Shown here: positions 16,734-27,900 of the stretch, piece by piece
How positions within the stretch are numbered: the stretch's first letter is position 1
How the letters are laid out: each line of letters opens with the position of its first letter
Source: Desulfosporosinus youngiae DSM 17734
GTDB lineage: Bacteria > Bacillota > Desulfitobacteriia > Desulfitobacteriales > Desulfitobacteriaceae
Assembly: GCF_000244895.1 (NCBI RefSeq)
Contig: NZ_CM001441.1
Span: 1,302,001-1,366,000 of the forward strand
Direction of reading: 5' to 3'
Length of the DNA stretch: 64,000 nucleotides
Translations under genes and position numbers: made by a program
Notes under the pieces: model-generated
What the model was told of the DNA's origin: nothing
Database searches by the model: none
The model's input: only the letters and a program-made list of their open reading frames with translations

Positions 16734-18692
16734 ATGAAAAGAAATAGTATTAAGGTATTCATTACTGTACTTGCTGTAACAAGTTTTATGCTATTTAACA
16801 CCTGCACGATTGCAGCCACCCCCTCGATAAATCTAACACAAACACCGGAGGTCACAAGGATTTGGGGAGCAGATAGGTATGAAACAGCCAAAGCGATTGC
16901 TGAAAAATATTGCAGCGATACCGTAGAAAATATTGTCCTTGTTCCTGGAAATAGTTATGCGAATGCAATTCCGGCAGCAGTTTTAGCGTATCAAAAAAAA
17001 GCAGCATTTCTTTTAGTAGGGCCCAGTGCCAATCAAACGAAAGAAGCCTTTGATTTCATTGCCAAGCACTTAAATACTGCTGGCATGGTCTACCTTGTGG
17101 GGGACAGCGATCAGATAGGACAAGATGTTGAGAGTAAATTAGCGGATATCGGGTGTGCGAACATTACGAGAATCAGCGGTGAAAACAAGATTGAAACAGA
17201 CCATTTGATTGCCAAAGAATTGAGTGTGCAGATAGGGACACCGGTTGTTATTGCTACTAGTGAAAATTTTCCCGATTCGTTATCGATCTCCAGCATTGCT
17301 GCAGCCAATGGCTGGCCGATACTTTTTAGCGAGAACAATCAACTACCTGATTCAATTAAAGAATATATAAGCTCGATTAAACCTTCCCAATTTTATATTA
17401 CCGGGGGAACAGTGGTAGTATCTGCTGAAGTGGAAGCGGAGTTAAAGCTGATTCAACCGGAAGCGGAATTCATACGATTCGCCGGCAAAGACAGATATGA
17501 TACCTCCCGTCAGATCGCCAATTATTTTGCTCCGGATGCCTCCAATATTTATATAGCATCCGGTCTCCAATTCCCTGATGGTATAACGGGAGGCATGCTA
17601 GCCGCCCAAACCAAAGCTCCGGTATTATTGATCAACCCTAATGCACAGATTCAAGAACTTTCCAATTTCCGAACAGTATCAACTATCACCTGCTTCGGTG
17701 GGACGCAGGCTTTATCGGCTGAATTAGTAAGAGGATTGAGGCAGAAGAGTAGTGTAGTCAATCCTTATGTAGAATATAGTTATGAGCAAATGCGCAAGGA
17801 CGCTGCAGAAATTCAAGAACTTTATCCTGAGGCTGTACAATTAGAAACTATAGGCCAATCTGTAGAAAATAGAGAGCTGTTACTCCTTAAACTTGGCAAG
17901 GGAGAAAAGAAAGTCTTTCTGAATGGCAGTATGCATGCCAGGGAATATATGACGACCTCTTTCCTGATGAAAATGATTGATGAATACGCCTATGCCTATA
18001 CGTATGATGAACCATTCGATAACTATAATGTCAAAACGCTTTTGGACAATGTAACACTCTACATCGTCCCCATGGTCAATCCGGACGGGGTCAATTTAGT
18101 GCAAAACGGGTTATCTGCCGTAAATAATCCTCAGAAAGTTAAGCAAATGCGTCTATTCTATCCGAAATTGGGTTACGCCAGTTGGAAGGCGAATATCAAC
18201 GGCGTAGACCTCAATCGAAATTTTCCGGTAGGTTGGGATGTAAAATCAAGCGATACCAAGGTTCCAAGTTCACAAAACTATAAAGGAACGCAACCGATGA
18301 CCGAACCTGAAGTAATGGCTGTCATGGATTTGGTTAAAAATAACAGTTTTAAGATTGTCGTGTCCTATCATACCCAAGGCGAATATATTTTTTGGTCGGA
18401 TAAAAACTGCGGTTCTTTTAATTATCTATTAGAACCGATGACAAATAGACTTGTAAGCCTCACCGGATATGAAAAAGGAGGGAAAATACATACCTCAGGA
18501 AATTGGGGTGCTGGGATTGCGGATTGGACCCGGTCACTAAAAATTCCGACCTTTACCCTTGAGCTCTGTCCATATCGCAGCGAAATTCCTTATCCTGATT
18601 CAGGGTTTGATGATGTTTGGGAAAGGGTAAAGGATACAGGATTGTTTTTTGCACAAGAGGCTATAGCGCTTGACGGCAGCATTACAAAATAA
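16734..18692 (+). CDS. Secreted M14 zinc carboxypeptidase with cell-wall-binding repeats
   Basis: The 652-residue protein has a signal peptide (first ~30 residues) and three type-2 cell-wall-binding repeats (about 40-340; RIWGADRYETAKAIAEKY, RISGENKIETDHLIAKEL, RFAGKDRYDTSRQIANYF). A peptidase M14 domain follows, with zinc motif HAREY (H401, E404), NPDGVNL, DLNRNFP, third ligand H546 in VSYHTQGEY and catalytic E610 in TLELCPY. Such enzymes often cut gamma-D-glutamyl-diamino acid bonds in wall peptides. Wall anchoring fits that role. The ATG at 16734 follows AAGGGGAG. Its stop overlaps, tail to tail, the relic of a sensor-kinase gene. Confidence 0.92.
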   Translation: MKRNSIKVFITVLAVTSFMLFNTCTIAATPSINLTQTPEVTRIWGADRYETAKAIAEKYCSDTVENIVLVPGNSYANAIPAAVLAYQKKAAFLLVGPSANQTKEAFDFIAKHLNTAGMVYLVGDSDQIGQDVESKLADIGCANITRISGENKIETDHLIAKELSVQIGTPVVIATSENFPDSLSISSIAAANGWPILFSENNQLPDSIKEYISSIKPSQFYITGGTVVVSAEVEAELKLIQPEAEFIRFAGKDRYDTSRQIANYFAPDASNIYIASGLQFPDGITGGMLAAQTKAPVLLINPNAQIQELSNFRTVSTITCFGGTQALSAELVRGLRQKSSVVNPYVEYSYEQMRKDAAEIQELYPEAVQLETIGQSVENRELLLLKLGKGEKKVFLNGSMHAREYMTTSFLMKMIDEYAYAYTYDEPFDNYNVKTLLDNVTLYIVPMVNPDGVNLVQNGLSAVNNPQKVKQMRLFYPKLGYASWKANINGVDLNRNFPVGWDVKSSDTKVPSSQNYKGTQPMTEPEVMAVMDLVKNNSFKIVVSYHTQGEYIFWSDKNCGSFNYLLEPMTNRLVSLTGYEKGGKIHTSGNWGAGIADWTRSLKIPTFTLELCPYRSEIPYPDSGFDDVWERVKDTGLFFAQEAIALDGSITK

Positions 18693-18748
18693 TACTTGCC
18701 TTAAAGACTCTGTCTTCGCATGTGAAGGAATACACACCGGCGTATTTT
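18682..18748 (-). pseudogene. 3'-terminal remnant of a duplicated GHKL sensor kinase gene
   Basis: On the minus strand this encodes QKYAGVYSFTCEDRVFKASI plus IL and a stop. It matches the last residues of the sensor kinase ending at 29906 (HKYGGMYSFTAEDRVFKASI...). The DNA is about 85-90% identical over ~60 bases. The remainder of the gene is gone. The remnant overlaps the end of the M14 peptidase, just as the intact kinase lies tail to tail with the giant surface gene. Confidence 0.85.
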
Positions 18749-18803
18749 TGTACTCACTCGTTTTAAAAAGTAAAAGGAGTTATAGTTCTAAGAAATTTTT
18801 CGT

Positions 18804-18868
18804 TTCATGACGAAAAACATACATTTCATGCAGGGGGAACATTATTTTGAAAAAATTTATGCTATGGT
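18804..18868 (+). promoter_or_regulatory. LytTR operator and promoter of the 3,612-residue surface protein
   Basis: CGTTTCATGACG and ACATTTCATGCAGG place TTCATG at 18804 and 18825, exactly 21 bp apart. A TATGGT -10 at 18863-18868, preceded by TGC, is 38 bp past the second repeat. Confidence 0.75.
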
Positions 18869-18965
18869 GAGATTGTTCCCTTTTTCTCAACACAGGGACC
18901 CTTCACTAAGTTCGTTTCAACAGGACAAATGAAGACAAAAAATACTAGAGGGAGGAGCAGAAAAG

Positions 18966-21900
18966 GTGAGAAATTTCAAAAAAGTAATGTCTGTTTTCTT
19001 GGTAAGCGTCATGTTGCTTTCTATATTGCCACTAAATTCACTTGCTCAGGCATCTAATCTAAGCTTAAGTGACGCTGCAATGTCTGACAAAGACGGGCCT
19101 GTAAGCACTTCAAATTCCTTGGAACAGGGGAGTTCTAATCTAGAGACCAGTGATCCGGCAGTGTCTGAAACAGACATCTCTGAGACTACCGCAAATTCAC
19201 TTGCCCCAGGGGAAGGTAACCCAAACGCAAGAGAGCAGCTTATTGCCGCTCTAGCGGAGCAATACGGCTCCGAAAACTCCGAAGCTATGTTTGACTCAAT
19301 GGTTTCCATGGGTATCGTTGATGAAAAGGGCAACCGTCTTACCTACAAAATCGAGATGGACGGCAAGCTCTACACTTTGGACCAAATGCGGGAGATTGTC
19401 AATGCTCCCGGCGTTGACCTAACTAAGGAGGTTAAAGTCGATGACAAAGTGGTCATGCTGGCTTTTATCTCTCAGTTAATTAACTTTGAAAAGTACCTGC
19501 AATTTGTTGAGGACAATTTTCTCAAGAATCAGGTAACGGTAACGGATGAGCATTTAAAAATGTTGGCAGACCTTGAGAATCAGCTTAATATCGAAGGTAT
19601 AAGCCTTGTAGAGGGTACTTCTGAAAACGCCGTAATCTCGGATACTGATCCGGATGCAGTAGTCGAGTATAGTCTGGGTGCTATCTCCGCAAACAACACG
19701 GTGGACATAACTTACACCTTGACAGGGGGCGGAGCGGATGCTCGTGTCACCTTTTCTCAGGAATGTTTGTCGGGAGTTCTGGATGCTGATGCTATAACGA
19801 CAACCTCAGCAGCTATAACCCTGACTTCCGGTAGTCCAACAGAATCGGTTACCCTTAATTTGCCTGGTGTTGAAAATATACTCTGGAAGGGTGGAGCTGA
19901 CCTATGTTATGTACGCTTACATGCCCTGCAGGGTGGTCTGTTTGCGAACGGGAAATCTAGCCAGCTTGTTCCTGTAAAAATGAATAGTAATTTTAATTTT
20001 ACCGCCTTCAAAGGTGCAAATGTGTTACTAAACCCGGTCCCCAATAACAATTTAGATGGTTGGAAAGTGGACAAGGGTCGTTGGCATAACGGTACTTATG
20101 GCGGCGAGATCAAAGGTAACGCAAATAGTACAGTAACTGCATGGCAAGACGTGCAACTGAGTGCAGACGGTATTAGCCTCGCTGCAAACGGGGAACTGAA
20201 GGTTGGCGCCAGAGGAACCTTTTGGGGACAGGCAAGCTCAACAATGACGGCGTCTCTATTAGTTTACTTTTACGACAGGCAACCGAGTCAGTCAGAGTAC
20301 TTGGATATAGGTTACCTTGCTCTTAAACAGGTCTATGATAAGGATTACCAGGTTGGCGCACATAACGAGACGCTATCTTTTTCGGGTTATACAGTGCCTA
20401 TTAATACTACACATATGAGATTGGTGGCGCAAAATAACAACTCTCTTACACTGGGGCCTTCAATGCGAAATTTTTCACTGACGGTCACAGATACTGTGGC
20501 ACCCAAAGTGAAAGCTATAAGTTCCCCTGCTAAAACATTCAAAGCAGGAGAACAGGTGCCAATCGTAGTCACCTTCAGCGAACCGGTTGTGCAGAACAGC
20601 GGGCTTACGTTAACCATGAAAGACGCTAATAACAAAATATACACCGCTACAAGCCAAGCCACAGGGCTCATAAGCACCAAAGTAACTTTTAGGTATGATA
20701 TACAGCCTCAGACCCCGATAACCCTCTGGCCTGTCAGTATTTCGGCAGGGGTCAAGGACACTTCTGACAACCTAAGTGCGGCTTATAATTTCCCAATCGA
20801 TGGGGGTACTGGTAAAACTATTCCCCTGGCAACGACCTTTGCCTATAACGAGTTAGACAGTTTGCTGGACTTGACCCTAAAACATGCAGATGGCACTGAA
20901 CTAACCGGGGCTTACTTGCCAGAGGAGACCAAAGGCCAATTGGAAATTGAGTTGTTCCAAAGCAATGTGCCAACCATCGATCAGTCTACCGTGGGGGCCA
21001 AGCAAAATGAGTGGCTGATTAACCATACTACTGTTGATCCAGAAGATGGTCAAAAATTCACGGTTGACCGACTTTTTGCCTCCTATGACAACGGAGTAAA
21101 CAAAATACCCCTCTATATTACAGATGCTACAGATAAACTGACTGCCGAATTTGACTTGCCTTCGAGGGATACAGTCTTCAAAATGAGGCTCTTCATGGCT
21201 ACCGGAGAATTGGATGAGGAATCGAAACCAATTTTTCGCCCGATTTTTGAAAACGGATACAGTGCCAATTTCAGTATCGGTGCTTTGACATTAGTCGAGG
21301 CAAAGGACATGACGATTAACTATCCGGAGTCTTATCCTTCAGGGAGGGATAAGGTGCTCAATTTAGGGGATTCAGAAACAGTTAAGCTTACGTATACCTA
21401 TAGTGGAGACGCCACCTATCAAAAACCTGAAGATTTCAAATGGGTATCTTCTGATCCCGCGATTGCGACTATTTCAGCCAGCACAGGCGAGATTACGCCG
21501 GTGGGTGTTGGCAAGGTTACGTTTAATCTAGTAGCCATGAATGGCACAAACGATGGGACAAAGGATGTAAGTATTCAATCAGCCGAATTTACGGTTCAAG
21601 CATCCCTTGATAAGCCCTCCCTGAGCGTGAGCAAGTTTATCACGACCCAAAAGGGTGTGCCGGTGCAAGTTATGTGGAGCACCAATGTAATCTACATGAA
21701 CCAACAGGCCGAGCCTCAAAAAGATACAACGTTTAACGTGGAGCTTTATGAGGGCAGCTACTCAAGTATAGCTGATTTGATGGGTAAAACACCCACCTAT
21801 ACGGCAACCAGCGGGGTAAATGCCAGCTCCTTTACCATTCCCGGGGATCAACTGACCCAGCTTTCCATCGGCGCCCAACCTGCCTATACCGTAAAAATAA

Positions 21901-24900
21901 GCACGGATAATCCCAACGTTTCCGGCGATACGGTGGCAGCAGTGGGGAACATTATCGTTACTTCCCCTCCGGCCCAGGTTAAGATTGACCGCCCTGCCAG
22001 CTACTATATCCTAGATACGGCCAATCAACTCACTGTAAACTGGCAGTCCATGAACGTAAACACCGCCAGCGGCTATGATTTCGAGTTTGAAGTGACCAAA
22101 AATGGGGCTTCAGTGACCGAAAGCCAAGAACCCAGCGGCAGCTATACCCTTAATTTGGCGGATGTTACCGGTAAATTAAAGGACGTGTATACAGTCACAG
22201 CCAAAATCAAAAACACAGGGGACGAGGCTTACAGCTATGACTCCTTTGTCCTCAATGTCTATGACGCTCAGGCCATGAAAATTTGGGTGGATAAACAAGA
22301 CCCGTCTTCCAGCATTACCCTGGATAATTCCGGACGTATTTCGGCCATGACCAGTGCGGAAATAGTTGCCTTAGAAAGAAACATTGCTTTGACTAATCAA
22401 CTGAGTATTAACTATGGTGACTATTCCTATGGTTCTGTCAGCGACCAAATTGAATGGAAATCCAGTGACTCCAAAGTTGGCAGCATTAATTATTCACAAG
22501 GTGGCGTCTATAAGAACATTGAAAATTACGCTTCCCCATCCTACATGCCGACGACCAACTTTATCCTGGCCGGTTTAAAGGATGGCACAACCACAATTGA
22601 TGCTACTCATAAGTTGTCCAGAATGACCGACACCTTAGGAGTCACAGTCAAGACCTTGAAGGACAAGCTGTATCTCTTCCAAGCCATGCCCTTGGCTGTA
22701 ACTGAATTTAGTTACACCAACGGAGACGGTACAGAGAAAACCATATCCAGCGATAATCAAGGTGCTGTCGCTATTTATGAACCGAAGGGTATTAAAAGCG
22801 ACGTAAAGCTCAAAAGTACCGTGGGTGACAGTATCTATCTGGGAACGATCTATCATAACACCCTGTTGTCCGGTGAAAATGACGGCTCCAAGGGACAATT
22901 TTATCCCATCAATAACTTTGTGCTCCGGAAAGCCGCCCAGCTGGACTTGAACTTCAAAAATCCTGATGGTACACCCTACACAGGGACGGTTACCCTCCGC
23001 GGCGGCGTCTATAAAAACGGAAATTACTGTGAAGACAGTGAAATTTCTGATCAGGCTGACGCTTGGAAAAGAACCATCACCATCAACCCGGACAACGGTG
23101 CTTATCGACAAGTCTTTGATATTACCCGCTTTTGGTCAGCTGCTGGAGGGGAAAACAGCACTTCCAGCGTAAATGCCAGCGACAAAATTGACTATATCTT
23201 TGAGTTTCACTTCGGCAACGATGATTACCAGCCCCAAATCAGGAAGTTTTCCGGCAACTTATCCGGTGCCGATGTACTGCGCTTTGGTGAAAGCGTTGTA
23301 AATCTGGTTTCGATTGCTGCAGAGGATAAGGATAAACCCTTTTTCGCTGCCCAGTATTTAGACCGCTACAAGAAAAGCGGACGTCTTGACTATATAAAAA
23401 ATGCGACAGGAAACCTGGGATTGAATGCCCAAACACCTAAGGTCAGAATTGATACCCAAGCACTTTGGTGGGGAGAACCCCTGGAGAACAAACAGGTCTC
23501 AATCTCCCTGATCAATGAAAAAGGTTCCGTCCTTGCCGGACAGAATTTCAAAACCTTCCAATACCCCTTTGCAACCATGCTGGTAACTGAGAACCAATTG
23601 GTCATTGATCAAAGTAATATTTGGGTGGATGAAAAGGGCAGGGGGAAACTTACCGTTAAGCTCTTCAACGCAGATGGAACCCTGTATAATTCCACGTTGC
23701 AACCTTATTCGATTCGCAATATGCTGAACGTGGAAAATGTCTCCCAAAGCCAGGATATTAACCAAAAGTTTCAAGAGGAGCTCCAAAAAAGCATCAAAGC
23801 CGGTTCTTCCTTTGATGCCAAGGACAAATTCACCCAACGTGCCCTCGACTATGCCAGCAACATCAAGTTTGGCAACGACAACTTTTCCTTAATGCTGGCA
23901 CCCACCTCAGATCCTACCGTCTTTAACGGACTCTTGCAGCTCAAGGCAGGAGACGATGTCATGGATATGGGCCCGGAAGAGGACGAGTTTTCGCTGATGC
24001 TGGATGATGACGAGGTGGAGAGCGCTGTCAAATCCGGCTACGCTAAGGCCCGTGAATTGGCCGGCAATCTGAAGGATGATCTTGAGAGTTTACAGGAAGA
24101 TGCCCAGGATAGTTCGGTCAACTACCAAGTAGGCGGCTACTTCAGCTGCCAAGTTCGTTACAATTTTGAAACGACAACATGGGAAATACGTCCCATTGGC
24201 GGCGGGATCAAAGCGGGCATTGGCTTCAATTACTCAACGACTAACAATGTCTTGATTGGCGGCATTGTTCCTGCCACCTTTGAACTTGCCCTGGGTGCTG
24301 CCGTGCGTTTGGAGTTTGATGCCCATATGCTCTATGAACCTGTTTCCTTTGGAGGCATTGACTACTCATGGCAAGCAGACAAAGAAAATGTCACAGATTA
24401 TTTGACCAATCTCAGAATTAAGGCCTATATCTATGCCTTTGGCGGCTTGGGCTTTGATGCTACGATTGTGGCGCTGAAAATTGGCGTGTTTGGTCAATTA
24501 ACCCTGGAAAATGAAAATAAGTTCCTTAACCGTAACTATCTAGATGCGGCTATAGCCGATCTGCCGGCAGGTCATAACCAAACAGAAAAGGCCTTATCCG
24601 GTTCCAGGCTTAATCTGCAGGGGAAGATCGGAATTAAGTTTGTAGCCAAATTACTGTTGATTTCCTATAAGAAAACCTTAGCCTCAGCCAGCTTCGAAAA
24701 AGAATGGACCTATCGCAACTGGAACAAAATTGAGGCCTATTGGAAAGAGACTACGGGAGACATGCTGACGGAGGATAATATGAGTCTGGCGACACGTTTA
24801 TATGCCGCAGCAACAGGACAGGATTTGGTGGTTATTACTAAGGCACCTGAGCTGGAGAGTCGGGAGTATCTTAAGGAGTATACTCGTGTTTGGGGATCAC

Positions 24901-27900
24901 CCAGTGGAATGATGCGAGCCTTGTCACTGGATACCGAGAATCTTGCCCCCAACACACTCCAGACAAATGCCTATCCTTATGCCAATCCACTGCTGGCCAG
25001 TGATGGATCGATGTTTGTGTATTTATCCGATAACAATAGTTCAAATGTTTGGGATACCACCGCAAACTATGCCCTTAAGCATGACGGCAGCTATGTTGAC
25101 CAAGGCAAGATCAACCCATCTGTAGAAAGCTTTGGTGATTCCCAGTTGTCCTTTGCCGGTAATGGTAGTCTGGCTATATCTGCCTGGGTAAGGTTAGCAG
25201 ATAAGCTGGAGAAAAACGGCGATCAAGAACTCAGCACTGCCGAAATAGCCATGATGACAAACAACACAGAGATTTTTACCAGTATTTATAAGGCCGGTTC
25301 ATGGACGACGGAAAGACTGACCAACAATAGCACCCCGGACATGGCTCCGGTGGTTGCCACAAACGGCAGGCAGGCGCTTGCTGTCTGGCGGAGTGTCTAT
25401 GCCGGCGATGCTGCCAATCCCACGGATTTCAGCAGCAAAGACACCCTGGTTTACCGTATTTATGACGGAAGAAACTGGAGTGAAACCAAGTCGCTTTACA
25501 ACGGTGTGTCAGGGAGTGTCGTAGGTTTAGAAGCAGCTATGATGTCTGACGGAACCTCAGCTGTTGCTTACATTATTGATCCAAGTGAGGCCAGAGAAGC
25601 TAATAGCTACGAAATTGTCTATGGAGTGCTTGATGAGGGCGGTGCTATCGTCAAGAATGTTCGTTTGACTAACGATGACACACCTGATGAAAATCCTCAG
25701 CTAACCGTTGCTAAAATCGGAGATGAGGAACGATTCATGCTTGGCTGGTACAAAATGGAGGGAGAAAACTCCGATATTCGCCTGGCAACCTTTAGCGAGG
25801 ACGGCAGTCCTAAAGAAGATTTTGTGGACAGCTTGAAGGCAGTGTCCAGCGGTAACACGATTGGCAGCAACTTTAAGTTCGTTAACACCAGTCAAACAAA
25901 TAATGACTTTAAGAACCTTTCCCTTCTATGGGTTGAACCTAATTCTCAGGGAAGTGACTCTTTAAAGGCTATCAAATTTATGCAGGAATCAGTAGACGGA
26001 ACAAACCTCACTTTGACCTCAGCAGCCGTCGACGTTGCAGAGATGCCGGAGAAAACCGTCATCGACAGCTTCGATGCCTATGTTTCAAATGCTGCCAACG
26101 ACGAAGTCAAGGTGATCATTTTAGGGACTGAAGCGAAAGATGGGGAATTTGACACGGAAACGGATACCGACGAGGATGGAAATACCGTTGAAATTCAGGT
26201 GCCCAAGACAGAAAGCAAGATGTTCACGGCAACCCAAGCCTATCAGAATAAAGCCCAGATAACAGCGGCAGAGTTTGACTATACTGGAATTAAGTCAGGT
26301 TTTAGCTTGCCCATCGCCTTTACAGTGCAAAATCAAGGCAAAGAGGTGATGACCAGCGTCACCCTAGACTATAGGGATGGCGACGGCACAGAAAGTAAAA
26401 CCTTTGATCAGCTGACAGTTTTAACCGGCACAAGCAAAACCTTGATTGTCAATTACAGTGTGCCTGTCAACATAGCCGATTTATCCTACAGCGGTACAGC
26501 AAGCTTTGGTGATTCGCCGATCATTCTGACCGGCAATGGGACTTTGCCTTTGGCAGTGGCCGATGTGGGCTTTACTAAGATTGATACCGTTAAAGAGCAG
26601 GATGGTCAGCGTCAGTTTGCCGTGAGTCTGTACAACAGCAGTGACTATAAGCTCAAGACCAGCGGCAAACAAGTAAAACTGGCAATCTACGATAATTCAG
26701 CCTATACCTCAGGGACCGAGGTGGCTCCGATTGTGAGCATTTCCGCTCCTGACCAATTATCCCTCATTGACAACGGCGCCTATACGGCCAATCTAAGCTT
26801 TGATCTCAAGTCCTATCTAGCAGGTCAAGGAAAAGACGAAATCCCGGCTAACGGTGTCACCCTGTATGTCAAGGCTTGGATTGTCGACAGCTCAGACAAA
26901 GAGCTCCCGGAGTTTGTGGGTGAAAACAATTTCAGCACCCTGGTTTGTGACAATCTGGTCAAGCGTAACGGCGGAAACCCCATAAAGGTTGACGTTAAAC
27001 AGTCAAATTCTGAGACAAAAACCACAGCAGTACTGACTCTGCAAAATTTAGCCATGAAAGCAGTAACTAATGGTAATGTAGCTGTTAACCTTCTGGACGA
27101 AGGCGGAAATATTATCTCAACCCAATATCTGTCAAATACGGCGGAGGGGCTTGTTGCTTTAGACAGCGAGGCAGTCATCAATAAAACCTTTGTGTTTGAC
27201 ACTTTGGGTGCGGATGTGGAAGCCTACTATTTTAACGCTGCAGCGGACTCCATGAACGCAGACCTGCTGGTTTTGGGTGCTACCGGTTTGGGAGTAAACT
27301 TTGACAAGGATACTACAACCTATGATAATCTAAGCGCCAATGGTTTAAAATCCACCAACCTAACTGCGATTTCCGCAAACCCAAAGGCTAAAGTGGTGCT
27401 TATGGATGCCAGTAACACTGTCCTCGCTGAGGAAACAGGTGCTGTGGCCTATACCCTGCCACTGGCAGCCGGCAGCAACACTTTTGAGGTGACAGTTGAG
27501 CCGGACGGTGCAGGAGCACTGCCGAAAACTTACTCTCTGACGGTTGCCAATGCAGCTCCAGCCAGCGGAAGTGTGACACTCTCTGCTTCAGAGCCTGGCC
27601 CAAGAGGGTGGTGGAATAGCAGCTCGGTACCTGTCACCTTGACAGCCACTGGCCTGACTAACTTCACTCCAACAAAAGTGGAATACAAAGTGGATAATGG
27701 GGATTGGATGAGCAAAGCCTATACAAGCAGCCCTATTGATGTAACAAACATCACAACTGAGGGCACTCATTTCATCAGTGCCAAACTTCAAGATGCCAAT
27801 GATTACAAATTGACAGCCAGCAGTTTGACCGTAAAAGTGGACAGAACAGCACCTATTTTTAGGGCAGACAAAACGTCAGCAGCTCTGGCAGGAGATACAC

